Below, piece after piece: positions 7,386-17,030 of a stretch of 64,000 nucleotides of DNA. The first letter of the stretch is position 1; every line of letters begins with the position of its first letter. The stretch lies in contig JBFOMB010000073.1 in the NCBI GenBank assembly GCA_040830545.1, positions 1 to 64,000 on the forward strand, read 5' to 3'. The translations under genes were made by a program, and so were the position numbers. The notes beneath the pieces are model-generated. The model was not told where the DNA came from. It ran no database searches and was given only the letters and a program-made list of their open reading frames with translations. Source of the DNA: HXMU1420-2 sp040830545 (GTDB lineage: Bacteria; Pseudomonadota; Alphaproteobacteria; Rhodobacterales; Rhodobacteraceae).

Positions 7386-9760
7386 CAGGAACCTCCGGTT
7401 TTCAGGCGTGTGTTGTTAGGGTCAAAGGGGACCTCGGACAAAATGGTCGTACCGCGTTTCTGCCCCAGAATCGAAACCGTCAGCCCGTCGCGTGCGGTCG
7501 GATCGCGCAGGTAGGCCAGGGCCAGAACCTTGCCCGTTCGGTGGCCATATGCGCCCGACGTGACGATGCCGACGGGCACGTCGTCTTTCCAGATGGAGTG
7601 AGCGTAGAACGGGTCAACCTCACCCGCCTCAACCTCCAGCAGGACCATGTCCCACGCGTTTTCGCGGGCCAAGCTGTCGCGCAGGTCTTTGCGGACAAAG
7701 TGTGTCAATCCGACCTCCAGCGGGCTGCGTTCGGTGGTCAGGTCGCTGCCCCAGCCGCGATAGCCCTTTTCAAGCCGCATGGAGTTTGCGGCGTAAGCTC
7801 CGTAGTAGCCAAGACCGTGCGGCTGGGCCGCGGTTTCGAGCGTGATGAACAGCTCTGCAGCTTGACCCGAAGCAACATGAAGCTCCCAGCCGCATTCCCC
7901 CAGGTAGGACACCCGCAACGCCCGCACCGGAATGCCTGCGACCTCGGTTTCCCGCGCCGTGAGCCATGGCATGTCCGCCAACTCCGCCAATACCGCAGGC
8001 GATTTCGGACCCATAACGCCGATCACTGCCAAGTCTTCGCAGCGGTTCGTGATGGTCACGTCGAACGACGCCGCTACCCGGTTCAACTGGTCCAGGTCGA
8101 TTTCCTCAGCCGCCGCGGCAGAGGTCAGGTAGGCGTGATCCTCGGCCAACCGTGTCACAGTGAACTCTGACAGAACCCCGCCTGCCGGTGTCAACACATG
8201 GGTCAGGCCGATCCGGCCCGGTTTCACCGCACGGTTCGCGCCGAATGCCTCAAGGAAGGCCGCCACATCTGGCCCGGCCACGTCAAATTTCGCGAAAACC
8301 GAAAGATCGGCCATCGCCACGCGGTTTGTCGCTGCGTCGATCTCGGCGGCCACGGCATCAAACCAATTGGCCCGGCGGAATGTTTCGTCCGCCAGGACGC
8401 CGGGCGTGTCCGAGAACCAATTCGGGCGTTCCCAGCCATAGGCCGCACCCATGACCGCGCCGCGCTCCACCATCAGATCATGCAGCGGCGACAGGCGCAG
8501 CCCACGCCCGGCAGGACGTTCTTCGTGCGGGTAGTGGACACCGAACTGCAGGCCAAAGCACTCGATGGCCTTGGCCACGCGATAGTCGCGATCCGCCCAG
8601 CATCCGAAACGACGGCTGTCGACGGCCAGCGCATCCATAGGCGGTGCGCCATAGGTCATCCAATGGGCCAGGAACCAGCCCGCGCCGCCGCCTTCCATTA
8701 CACCCATGGAGGACCCGGTCAGCAGCCAGGCGTTCTGCAACCCATGCGCCGGTCCGATCAGCGGGTTGGCGTCGGGGGTGAAGGTTATGGGGCCGTTGAT
8801 CACCGATTTGATGCCACCGGTTTCGAGCGCGGGAATACGCTCCATCGCGGCCATGATGATATGTTCCACCCGGTCCAGATCCGGTGGCATCAGGTCCGCG
8901 CCGAATTCAGGCGGAACACCATCGACGGACCAGACCTGCGCCTCCTTCTCGTACGGCCCCAGGATCAACCCGTCGCGTTCCTGACGCACATACCAGCTTT
9001 CTTCCGGATCGCGGATCATCGGCAGTTCGGGCAGGCCCTGAGCAATCCGGTCTGCGACCACCTGCACCGAGTCGGTCACCAGATATTGGTGCAGAACCGG
9101 AACGGACGGGATGTTCAGCCCCATCATGTGACCGATTTCCCAGCCCCATGTGCCCGCGGCGTTGACCACATGGGTGGTCGTGACTTCACCCTTTGGTGTG
9201 TCAATCAGCCAGTAACCGCCTTCGCGCCGGATCGCCGTAACCGGGCAGTTCCGCCAAATCTGCGCCCCGCCGCGCCGCGCGACCTCGGCCATCGCATTGG
9301 TGGCCATGGTCGGGTCCACATGCCCGTCATCCGGTTCGTAAATCCCGCCTATCAATCCATCCAGCTTCGCCAGTGGGTGCAATTCGGCGATGCGTTCCGG
9401 TGTCAGAACCTCCAGCGGGTAACCGGTGAAGTCAGACAGGCCTGCAACATGGCGAAACTCGTCCATCCGGTCGGGATTGCGCGTGATCCGCATCGCGCCC
9501 GAACGGTGAAAGCCGCAATCCCGGCCTGTCTCTTCAGGCAGGATATCGCGGTACAGCCGCACCGAGGTGGCGCGCAATTCCTGAATGGTCGGGTTATGGG
9601 CGAAATGGGTACACAGCCCTGCGGCGTGCCAGGTTGACCCATGCGTCAGGTCGTTCTTCTCGACCAGCAGCACATCGGACCAGCCCTGTTTGACCAGATG
9701 ATACATCAGCGACACGCCCATCGCGCCGCCGCCGATGATGACAACCTGCGCTTTTGTCAT
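7385..9760 (-). CDS. DMGDH/sarcosine-dehydrogenase-like FAD and folate oxidoreductase
   Basis: This 791-residue flavoprotein has an N-terminal DAO domain with a Rossmann motif (VVIIGGGAMG, residues 6-15). H45 lies in GSTWHAAG, the motif that in mammalian dimethylglycine dehydrogenase carries covalent FAD. An FAO_M linker, GCV_T (about 420-690) and a C-terminal GCV_T barrel follow, the latter binding tetrahydrofolate as formaldehyde acceptor. It is expected to oxidise an N-methyl group of a secondary or tertiary amine and give 5,10-methylene-THF. The start at 9760 is preferred over an upstream extension to 9859, because MTKAQVV opens the FAD motif and the ATG overlaps the upstream stop as ATGA. 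It is a diverged paralogue of the next gene. Confidence 0.93.
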   Translation of the reverse strand: MTKAQVVIIGGGAMGVSLMYHLVKQGWSDVLLVEKNDLTHGSTWHAAGLCTHFAHNPTIQELRATSVRLYRDILPEETGRDCGFHRSGAMRITRNPDRMDEFRHVAGLSDFTGYPLEVLTPERIAELHPLAKLDGLIGGIYEPDDGHVDPTMATNAMAEVARRGGAQIWRNCPVTAIRREGGYWLIDTPKGEVTTTHVVNAAGTWGWEIGHMMGLNIPSVPVLHQYLVTDSVQVVADRIAQGLPELPMIRDPEESWYVRQERDGLILGPYEKEAQVWSVDGVPPEFGADLMPPDLDRVEHIIMAAMERIPALETGGIKSVINGPITFTPDANPLIGPAHGLQNAWLLTGSSMGVMEGGGAGWFLAHWMTYGAPPMDALAVDSRRFGCWADRDYRVAKAIECFGLQFGVHYPHEERPAGRGLRLSPLHDLMVERGAVMGAAYGWERPNWFSDTPGVLADETFRRANWFDAVAAEIDAATNRVAMADLSVFAKFDVAGPDVAAFLEAFGANRAVKPGRIGLTHVLTPAGGVLSEFTVTRLAEDHAYLTSAAAAEEIDLDQLNRVAASFDVTITNRCEDLAVIGVMGPKSPAVLAELADMPWLTARETEVAGIPVRALRVSYLGECGWELHVASGQAAELFITLETAAQPHGLGYYGAYAANSMRLEKGYRGWGSDLTTERSPLEVGLTHFVRKDLRDSLARENAWDMVLLEVEAGEVDPFYAHSIWKDDVPVGIVTSGAYGHRTGKVLALAYLRDPTARDGLTVSILGQKRGTTILSEVPFDPNNTRLKTGGS

Positions 9761-12123
9761 GCCCGCATCCTTTCGCCTGAGGGATCGAAGGGCGGGCGAC
9801 GCAGGGGCTGCGCGCTGTAGTCCTGCCCAGCGACCCGAACTGTAAATTCCCGCTCGCAAGTTGCGGCCAATGTCTCACCCAGCGCGACCGAAACCATGGC
9901 AAAACACAGGTTCAGACCGGTGCGCGGCCCGCGCCCGCCCGAGGTCGTCAGCCCCACATGAACACCGCCCTCGAACACAGGCTCATCATGCAGCATCAGG
10001 GCCTCGCCCTCGACTTTCAGCAGGATCAGGCGTTGAGTCACGCCCTCGTCTTTCTGTTTCAGCAGAGCGGCCTTGCCCACCAAGTCCTTGGACCAATCGA
10101 TGGTAAAACCAAGCCCCGCCTCCAGCGGCGTGATTTCCGGCCCCAGCTCATGACCCCAATGTTTGAAGCCTTTTTCCAGACGGCAGGCATCCAGCGCGTA
10201 GTGACCCAAAGGTCTTGCACCCGCGCCATGCAGAGCGTCGAACAAAGCCGGGGCATCAGCATTGGCAACCGTCAGTTCCCAGCCAAGCTCCCCCACGAAA
10301 CTCACGCGGGTCGCGCGGCAGGGGATGCCTGCAAAGCTGGCCATGGTGGCATGGCCAAACGCCATCTCAGGCAAATCACCCAGCCCCTGCAAAAGCAAAC
10401 GACTGCCTGCACCCATTACACCAATCGTGCAGAAATCTTCAGTCACATCGACAAATGTCACATCTCCCTGCAGGTGTCGGTGCAGGAAACCAAGGTCGCG
10501 GCTGCGGGTCGCCGCACCCGAGGTCAGGTGGAACGCATCCTTGCCCACGCGTGTGATGGTCACGTCCATCTCGATCCCGCCGCGCGCGTTGACAACCTGC
10601 GTGTAGACAGCGCGGCCCACAGGCACATCCATCTGCGCTGTGGTTACGTGGTTCAGTGCCGCCAATGCGCCCGGACCGGTGATGTCGACCTTGGTAAAGG
10701 GGCTCAGCTCGATCAGAACGGTGCCCTGATCCATCGCCGCTGCCTCAGCCTCTGCCAGCGGCCACCAGCCTTGCGCACCAATCGAATAGTCCTGCGCGTC
10801 CCCGTAGTACAACCCGCGCTCCCACCCGGCAGTGACACCGAAAAGTGCGCCCAGCGCGGCCCAGCGGTCATGCAAGGCTGTGGTGCGCACCCCGCGCCCG
10901 GCTTTGGGCCGTTTGTAAGGCCAGTGCAGGTTGAAAAGGTCGGCCACCGCTTCCTGCATCCGGTCGGCCATGTGTTCGGGTGTGGCGGTGGCCGGATCAA
11001 CCCGCGCGACGTCGACTTCCCACATGTCCATGGGTGGCACCCCATCGCCCAACCAATCGCCCACCCCCCGACCGACGCCAGCCGACGACACCCCGCCGAC
11101 CGAATTCATCCCCGCCGCAACGAACAACCCGGTCACAGAAGTCTCACCCACCAGCGGCCGGGTATCTGCGGTAAAGCTTTCGGGGCCGTTCATGAAATGC
11201 TGAATGCCGACGCTTTCCAACGCCGGGCACAGTTCCAGCGCGGCCTCCATGAAAGGCGCAAACTGATCCCAGTCCTCGGCCATTTCCAGAAACGGGCGGT
11301 CCCCTTCCGGTCCATAGGCGTTCCAGCACTTCGCGTTCGGCTCAAACCCCCCGATCACCAGCTTGCCCGCGTCGCCCTTGATATAGATCCCCCGATCCAG
11401 ATCGCGGATCACGGGGAAGGGGTTGGGTAAATCGGGGATGGCCTCGGTCACCACGTACATGTGTTCGACCGCCTGCAGGGGCAGCGCAACACCAACCTCG
11501 GCAGCCAGCTCGCGCGACCACGCGCCAGTCGCCAGCACCACCTGATCCGCGTCCAGTTCGGTCCCATCCGTCAGGGTTACGCCGATGATAGACCCGCGCT
11601 CTTTGCGCAGCGCGGCAACGCCGGTGTTCTCGTGGATCTTGATGCCGCGATCCCTCGCGCCCTTGGCATAGGCCATACACAGATCGACCGGGTTCACATT
11701 GGCGTCCTCGGGCACATACAGCGCACCGACATGAGCGCCGAGCTCCAGTTGCGACAGCGGTACTTCGGAGGCCGCAACAACACGAGGGGTCAGGCCCTGT
11801 GTCCGGCCCAGGTCCGCGATCCGATGCAATTCGTCCAGCCGCGCCGGGTCGCGCGCCAGCCAATAGCCCTCGGTCTGACGATACCCTGTGGACATGCCGG
11901 TTTCCGCCTCCAGCGCCGGAAAAACGTCCAGCGCAGCGGACGCAAGCGCCGTCATGTTCGGCGTTGCACGCAGCGGCCCCACGATGCCGGCTGCATGCCA
12001 GGACGTGCCCGACGTCAGCTGATTACGTTCCAGCAGGGTCACATCATCCGCACCGCGTTTGGCCAGGTGATACGCGACGCTCAACCCGATGGCGCCGCCG
12101 CCAATGATCAGAACGCGCGACAT
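9757..12123 (-). CDS. DMGDH-like FAD and folate oxidoreductase (second copy)
   Basis: This 788-residue enzyme has the same domain order as its neighbour: DAO domain with GGGAIG near residue 8, H43 in GTSWHAAG, FAO_M linker, GCV_T and GCV_T_C. The motif is GTSW rather than GSTW, and the overall sequence is clearly diverged, so the two copies probably demethylate different substrates or successive methylation states. It follows the MttB-family gene with a TGATG overlap (12121-12125) and precedes the next flavoprotein with an ATGA overlap (9757-9760). It is a cytoplasmic enzyme. Together with the aminotransferase it suggests stepwise stripping of methyl groups and then the amino group. Confidence 0.93.
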   Translation of the reverse strand: MSRVLIIGGGAIGLSVAYHLAKRGADDVTLLERNQLTSGTSWHAAGIVGPLRATPNMTALASAALDVFPALEAETGMSTGYRQTEGYWLARDPARLDELHRIADLGRTQGLTPRVVAASEVPLSQLELGAHVGALYVPEDANVNPVDLCMAYAKGARDRGIKIHENTGVAALRKERGSIIGVTLTDGTELDADQVVLATGAWSRELAAEVGVALPLQAVEHMYVVTEAIPDLPNPFPVIRDLDRGIYIKGDAGKLVIGGFEPNAKCWNAYGPEGDRPFLEMAEDWDQFAPFMEAALELCPALESVGIQHFMNGPESFTADTRPLVGETSVTGLFVAAGMNSVGGVSSAGVGRGVGDWLGDGVPPMDMWEVDVARVDPATATPEHMADRMQEAVADLFNLHWPYKRPKAGRGVRTTALHDRWAALGALFGVTAGWERGLYYGDAQDYSIGAQGWWPLAEAEAAAMDQGTVLIELSPFTKVDITGPGALAALNHVTTAQMDVPVGRAVYTQVVNARGGIEMDVTITRVGKDAFHLTSGAATRSRDLGFLHRHLQGDVTFVDVTEDFCTIGVMGAGSRLLLQGLGDLPEMAFGHATMASFAGIPCRATRVSFVGELGWELTVANADAPALFDALHGAGARPLGHYALDACRLEKGFKHWGHELGPEITPLEAGLGFTIDWSKDLVGKAALLKQKDEGVTQRLILLKVEGEALMLHDEPVFEGGVHVGLTTSGGRGPRTGLNLCFAMVSVALGETLAATCEREFTVRVAGQDYSAQPLRRPPFDPSGERMRA

Positions 12124-13664
12124 CAGAAATAATCCTGATCCGGCTGCTCGGCCTTCCGCATCGCGATGTAATCCTGCAAGGCGGCGTCGACATCCGGATC
12201 CAGCCCGGGGTCTTCATAAGCCTCCAGCCGGTCCTTCCACAGCGCGTTCGCGCGCATGGCCGCATCCTTTTCACCAGCGGCGTGCCATTGCTCATAGGAA
12301 TTGTCATCAGGCGTCCATGGCCGGAACAGCGCGGACATGAAATTGGCCTGCGTGTGTTCCGAGCCTAGAAAGTGCTGCCCGGGACCCGTGGCAGCAATCG
12401 CCTCCATCGCCTGGGCGTTTTCGCTCATGTCTATGCCGTCAAAGAACCGCCCGACCTTGCCGCACAGGTCGTGGTCGATGACGGTTTTCTCGAACGAGGT
12501 CACCAGCCCCCCTTCCAGCCATCCCGTCGCATGGTTGATCAGGTTGGCCCCGGCGAACATCGACATCATCAAACCCCAGGCCGCCTCCTGCTGGCTTTGC
12601 CCATCAGGCAGCTTGGACGAACTGAGCGTTCCCACCGTATGCAAGGGAACCCCCAGCCGACGGGCCAGCTGACCCGCCGCCAACACCATCAGCCCGGCCT
12701 CGGGGGTGCCAAAGGTGGGCGCGCCCGATTTCATCGACATCGTCGAAGCAAAGCTGCCCATCAGGCAGGGCGCGCCGGGGTTGACCAATTGCGTCAGCGT
12801 CATTGTCGCCATGGTTTCCGCCAGAACCTGCGCAAGCGTGCCGGCCACCGTCGAAGGCGACATCGCCCCGGTCAGGACCCACGGCGTGCAGGCCACAGGC
12901 TGGCCAGCGCGAGCATAGGTTTTCAGCGCGCCAGACATGTGACTGTCCATGACAAGCGGCGCATTGGTGTTTGACACACAATACAGCACAGCGTTTTCGG
13001 CAACGAAATCCGCGCCAAACACGATCCGCGCCATGTCGATGGCATGGCTGGCACGCTCTGCCCCGATGAAGGCGCCCATAAATGCCCTGTCCGAATAACG
13101 AACGTGACCATAGAGCATGTCCAGATGACGTTTGTTGGCTGGCAGATCGACGGGCTCGCAAACGACCCCGCCGGAATGGTGGAGCCATGGCAGGTTGTGA
13201 TGCAGCTTCACCAGGTCCAGAAAATCCTGGTACGAGGCATAGCGCCGCCCACGATCCAGATCATGCACAAAGGGCGGACCCCAGGCGGGACACAATACAC
13301 TGGCATCACCGCCCAGTTGAACGTTGTTGGCCGGGTTGCGGGCGTGTTGGATGAATTGTCCGGGCGCTGTTGCGGTGATCGTCTTGCGGCAAAAACCCGG
13401 GGCAAACCGCACCCGCGTACCGTCCACATCGCAGCCTGCATCGGCAAATATCTGCAAAATCTCCGGATCGTCCTGAAACTCCATCCCCGTTTCGGACAGG
13501 ATCTTGTCAGCGTTGGCCTCGATCTGTTCCAGCCCGGCTTCGCTGAGGACGTTGAATGTCGACAGCTTGCGCAGGATGAACGGCGCGCGCGGCTCTGCGG
13601 AGGCAGCGCCAGATGCAGTTTTGCGACGTCGGGATGTGCGTGATCTTGCCATGTCCTCGGTCAT
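12123..13664 (-). CDS. MttB-family (trimethylamine methyltransferase-like) protein, non-pyrrolysine
   Basis: This 513-residue protein is of the MttB/COG5598 family. The frame is open throughout with no internal amber codon, so it lacks pyrrolysine and belongs with the non-Pyl branch, whose studied members include glycine betaine:corrinoid methyltransferase. The start at 13664 (MTEDMARSR) follows CGGGG; a second ATG at 13652 follows GAGG and is nearly as good. The frame extends upstream to 13811, but that would run through the divergent promoter. No cognate corrinoid protein, corrinoid reductase or second methyltransferase is in the operon, so the methyl acceptor must be encoded elsewhere or be something else. 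First gene of the operon, divergent from LysR. Confidence 0.9.
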   Translation of the reverse strand: MTEDMARSRTSRRRKTASGAASAEPRAPFILRKLSTFNVLSEAGLEQIEANADKILSETGMEFQDDPEILQIFADAGCDVDGTRVRFAPGFCRKTITATAPGQFIQHARNPANNVQLGGDASVLCPAWGPPFVHDLDRGRRYASYQDFLDLVKLHHNLPWLHHSGGVVCEPVDLPANKRHLDMLYGHVRYSDRAFMGAFIGAERASHAIDMARIVFGADFVAENAVLYCVSNTNAPLVMDSHMSGALKTYARAGQPVACTPWVLTGAMSPSTVAGTLAQVLAETMATMTLTQLVNPGAPCLMGSFASTMSMKSGAPTFGTPEAGLMVLAAGQLARRLGVPLHTVGTLSSSKLPDGQSQQEAAWGLMMSMFAGANLINHATGWLEGGLVTSFEKTVIDHDLCGKVGRFFDGIDMSENAQAMEAIAATGPGQHFLGSEHTQANFMSALFRPWTPDDNSYEQWHAAGEKDAAMRANALWKDRLEAYEDPGLDPDVDAALQDYIAMRKAEQPDQDYF

Positions 13665-13700
13665 GCCCCGACGCTTGACACAAACCAAGAGAATCTCAAC

Positions 13701-13721
13701 AGTATAAGTGAAAATTATACT
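13701..13721. promoter_or_regulatory. Perfect inverted repeat between mttB-like operon and lysR (candidate LysR operator)
   Basis: AGTATAA (13701-13707) and TTATACT (13715-13721) are perfect inverted arms separated by 7 bp. They lie 12 bp upstream of the LysR start and 37 bp upstream of the first gene of the divergent operon. The form ATAA-N7-TTAT fits the dyad of about 15 bp recognised by LysR-type regulators. Position and symmetry are seen; binding by the adjacent LysR protein is inferred. Confidence 0.6.
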
Positions 13722-13733
13722 ATAGATGACACC

Positions 13734-14696
13734 ATGTTGGATCGCCGTAGTTTGACGCCGGGCCTGATGCGCTCGCTCGAGGTATTTGTGGCCGTGGCCG
13801 AGACCGGGCAAATGCGCGCAGGCGCAAAGCTTCTCAATCTGTCACAACCTGCCGCTTCGCAACATATCACTGCGCTGGAAACCGCGTTCCAGACCGTTCT
13901 GCTGGATCGCAGCACACGACCCGCACGCCTGACCTACGCCGGGGCCCGTCTTCATGGAAAAGCGCAGAAAATTCTCGATGCGCTTTCGGACATGGAAACC
14001 GAACTGCGCCATGTCGGCCAGAAATCCCTGTCCTTGCTGCGCGTCGGTCTGCAGGCCTCAATCGCGACCACGCTGACCCCGCCCCTGATCGACCTGGCGC
14101 AGCGGGTCTTCTCCGTCGAAGACATCACACTTCACGCCGGTCAAAGCGGCAACCACGAACACCTGCTGCGCACCAAGCAGGCCGATCTGGCAATTACGTC
14201 CAACCCGTTTCTGGATATGGATGGGCTGGAACGCCACCACGTGCTGACCGAAAAATATCTTCTGGTGCTGCCGGGCGTCTATGACGGTCCCACAGACAGC
14301 CTGGACGCCGTGTTGGAGCGGCTGCCGCTGGTCCGGTTCGGCGACACGACAAATGCAGGCCGACAGATCGCACAACACCTGCGGCGTTTGCGGGTCGAAC
14401 CGGGCAGGATCATTCAGGCCGATCGCTCCAGCATGGTGACCTCCTGCGTGTCAGCGGGTCAGGGCTTCAGCCTGCTGACGCCCACATTGCTGATTGATGG
14501 AATGGTGGAGAACATGAACCTGCGCATGGTGGAGCTGCCCGTGTCCGGTCTTTCACGGACCCTGACAGTCGTGGCCAGAAAAGGAGAATTGCAGGATCTG
14601 CCCAACGCCTTCGCCCAGGTGTCGAGCCGTGAACTGTCGCGTCAAATCGAAACACAGATGGGCAACGTTACCGGGTTGGATGTGGACTATCGCTAG
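13734..14696 (+). CDS. LysR-family transcriptional regulator
   Basis: This 320-residue LTTR has an N-terminal winged helix (residues about 8-68; SQPAASQHITALE) and a LysR_substrate effector domain (about 95-300). It is transcribed divergently from the MttB/DMGDH/aminotransferase operon with 69 bp between starts, which is the classic arrangement for a regulator that controls both itself and the operon. The inducer would then be a substrate or intermediate of that pathway (inference). Its 3' end overlaps the converging EEP-family gene by 29 bp. Confidence 0.93.
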   Translation: MLDRRSLTPGLMRSLEVFVAVAETGQMRAGAKLLNLSQPAASQHITALETAFQTVLLDRSTRPARLTYAGARLHGKAQKILDALSDMETELRHVGQKSLSLLRVGLQASIATTLTPPLIDLAQRVFSVEDITLHAGQSGNHEHLLRTKQADLAITSNPFLDMDGLERHHVLTEKYLLVLPGVYDGPTDSLDAVLERLPLVRFGDTTNAGRQIAQHLRRLRVEPGRIIQADRSSMVTSCVSAGQGFSLLTPTLLIDGMVENMNLRMVELPVSGLSRTLTVVARKGELQDLPNAFAQVSSRELSRQIETQMGNVTGLDVDYR

Positions 14697-15411
14697 CAGA
14701 CGCCGAACAGGCTGAACGAACTGGCCCCACCTCCACCCAAATCGGGCGGTGGTCCGAAGCGACGCGGGCCGGGGCGGTCTCATCCACACCGCAGTCCAGC
14801 AGGCTCAGCCCCTCGCCCAATGCCACACGGTCCAGCGCCCCCACTGGCTGGGCGGCGGGGAAGGTGCGACCGGGCGTGACGATCCGAAACATGGGATGCA
14901 GAGGACCAAGGCCTTTGTTCAACGACCATTCGTTCAGGTCGCCTGCGATAACCGTGGTCCGGGGATCGCCCTGTGCCGCATGATCCCGCAGCGCGCGGGC
15001 CTGTTGTCGTCGCCATGAGCGCAACAGGCCCAGATGGGCCCCGATGATGGTGATTGCGTTGGCCGGTGACGCGTCTGGCCCAACCTTTGCCAACACGGCC
15101 CCGCGCGGCTCCAGCCCCGGCAAAGGCAGGCGTGCAGTTTCAAAAACCCGCCATCCCCGCCGCAGCAGAATTGCATTGCCATGCCAGCCCAGACTGACAT
15201 CTGTCTCAGCTACATCTACCACCTCATAGTCGGTCTGCTGTTCAATCAGGAACCGGGGCACCGCAGTGGGTCGCGCGCCCAACCGTTTATCCGCCTCCTG
15301 CAAAACCACCACATCCGCATCAAGCGCAGCAATCACCCCCAGAATACGCGCGGGATCGCGGCGGAAATCCAGACCAACCGCCTTCTGGATATTATAGCTG
15401 ACCAGCCGCAT
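14668..15411 (-). CDS. Endonuclease/exonuclease/phosphatase (EEP) family protein
   Basis: This 247-residue protein has the EEP fold. It starts MRLVSYNIQK, with metal residues N7 and the E of VVLQEAD, a GDLNEW metal/catalytic motif and a C-terminal ASDHRP histidine motif. The ATG at 15411 is chosen because it opens the first conserved strand and lies 4 bp after the stop of the cardiolipin synthase gene. The frame is open further upstream without domain support. EEP genes are often paired with cls, which suggests a phosphodiesterase acting on phospholipid or a nucleotide; the substrate is not visible. No signal peptide. Confidence 0.85.
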   Translation of the reverse strand: MRLVSYNIQKAVGLDFRRDPARILGVIAALDADVVVLQEADKRLGARPTAVPRFLIEQQTDYEVVDVAETDVSLGWHGNAILLRRGWRVFETARLPLPGLEPRGAVLAKVGPDASPANAITIIGAHLGLLRSWRRQQARALRDHAAQGDPRTTVIAGDLNEWSLNKGLGPLHPMFRIVTPGRTFPAAQPVGALDRVALGEGLSLLDCGVDETAPARVASDHRPIWVEVGPVRSACSASASDSPHPTR

Positions 15412-15415
15412 ATCG

Positions 15416-16825
15416 TCAGAGGATCGGCGCAAACAGCCGGGCAACCGGCGCACCGAAGCGCACGGGCAGCGGCTGGTCCTGCAGTTCCACTGTCATTTGA
15501 TAGGCCCGTTCGAAATCCCGCGTCAGCATCTGCGCGACGTCGCCCGCAAACTCGGCATCGAAAAACGCAGCCATCGCTTCGAAATTCAGGCGAAACGAAC
15601 GATTGTCCAGATTGGTGGTGCCCACAGCGGCAAAATCATCGTCCACCAGCACGACCTTCTGATGCATGAATCCCTCGGTATAGCGCCACAGCTCCACTCC
15701 AGCCGCGCGGATTTCGTCGAAATAGGCATGTGCAGCAAGCCACGGGATACGGTGATCGGCAACATCCGGCACGAGGATACGCACCTCTACCCCCCGCATG
15801 GCAGCATGGCGCAATGCGGTCAGTGTATCGACGTCAGGCACAAAGTATGGTGACGCGATCCAGACCCGGTGACGCGCACGGGAAATCGCGGCAAAAAAGA
15901 AAAACGACCCGCTGTCAAAGTCATCTGCAGGGCCGGTGGCCACGATCACGCCCACCTTGTTTTCCGGCTGCATCCCGGGCAGCCAGTGAAGGTGATCATC
16001 AACCAAATCGCCGGTCGCAAAATGCCAGTCCTCAACAAAGATCAACTGCAATTGCGCCACAACGGGCCCACGCAACGACACATGCGTATCGCGCCAAGGT
16101 CCGAAACCCGGGTCGAGCCCCAGGTACTCGTCCCCGACATTCAACCCGCCTGTGAACCCGCGTTTGCCATCGACTATCACCGTCTTGCGGTGATTGCGGT
16201 AATTGACCCGGAACCGAGAATACAATCCTTGCGACCACCTCGGTTCCGGCACCTTCGCACCGGCGCTCAGAAGGGTTTGGCGATACTCCTCCTTCAGCGA
16301 ATAGGACCCAACCCGATCATAACACAGGTACACGTGAACACCCCGGTCACAGGCCGCGACCAGCTTGTCCCGAAATGCTCGACCCAACCCATCGTCGCGA
16401 AGGATATAGAACTGAACGAGAACATAATGTTCGGCTGCGTCAATCGCCGCAAACATCTCGTCAAACGCCGCTTGCCCGTCGATCAAAAGCTCTGCCGCGT
16501 TGCCCCGCAAAACGGGCAACTGTGCAGCCGCTTCGAACGGACCGAATTCCTCCTTGGATACGGCCTCGGGCCGCCGTTGCGATGAGTAGGCATCGATCGC
16601 TGCCACAACGCGCGCACTGTCACGCCGGGCGACCTCGACACCTTTCAGCCGGTGATGTCCAAAAACCAGATACGCCGGAACGGCCAGAACGGGTGTCGCC
16701 AGCAGGAACACAACCCACCCCACTGACCCTTGAGGCGTCCGGGACTCCTGAATGGCCCGCCATGCGCAAAACAGGGCGGTCACAGAAAACAGGAAATAGA
16801 CAAACGCCCAAAAGCTCAGGTTCAA
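15416..16825 (-). CDS. cls: Cardiolipin synthase (phospholipase D superfamily)
   Basis: This 469-residue membrane enzyme has two N-terminal hydrophobic helices (residues about 1-55, PLDc_N). Two PLD phosphodiesterase motifs follow: HRKTVIVDGKRGFTGG near 215 and HQKVVLVDDDFAAVGTTN near 395. Two HKD motifs and the length match bacterial Cls, which condenses two phosphatidylglycerols into cardiolipin and glycerol at the inner membrane. It is the first gene of a two-gene operon with the EEP protein. The 205-bp stretch 16826-17030 upstream holds nothing else I can recognise. Confidence 0.92.
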   Translation of the reverse strand: MNLSFWAFVYFLFSVTALFCAWRAIQESRTPQGSVGWVVFLLATPVLAVPAYLVFGHHRLKGVEVARRDSARVVAAIDAYSSQRRPEAVSKEEFGPFEAAAQLPVLRGNAAELLIDGQAAFDEMFAAIDAAEHYVLVQFYILRDDGLGRAFRDKLVAACDRGVHVYLCYDRVGSYSLKEEYRQTLLSAGAKVPEPRWSQGLYSRFRVNYRNHRKTVIVDGKRGFTGGLNVGDEYLGLDPGFGPWRDTHVSLRGPVVAQLQLIFVEDWHFATGDLVDDHLHWLPGMQPENKVGVIVATGPADDFDSGSFFFFAAISRARHRVWIASPYFVPDVDTLTALRHAAMRGVEVRILVPDVADHRIPWLAAHAYFDEIRAAGVELWRYTEGFMHQKVVLVDDDFAAVGTTNLDNRSFRLNFEAMAAFFDAEFAGDVAQMLTRDFERAYQMTVELQDQPLPVRFGAPVARLFAPIL

Positions 16826-17030
16826 GGTGGGCCCCTCAGGTCAGTACCATGTGGCTCTACGATTTTGCCTGTTTTGCGAGAATGCAAGCGGGTTTGAATG
16901 GCGCGAAACATTTCCTTGAACGTGAACCGGCCCAGTACTCGGCCCGAACCGCGCATTCTGAAAATGAAAACTGCACCGCCTGTGCGATTACGAAATCGGT
17001 CTACGATGCACTAACCGAAAAGCGCCGATC

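Noticed and set aside
8198..11430. Long open frames on the plus strand opposite the two DMGDH-like genes
   Set aside because: They are antisense shadows in high-GC coding sequence; their products are rich in R, H, P and Q and match no domain, while the minus strand has full conserved enzymes.
12123..13811. Pyrrolysine-type MttB and a longer N-terminus from 13811
   Set aside because: There is no in-frame amber codon, and the extra 49 residues would run through the divergent promoter and the inverted repeat and have no domain support.
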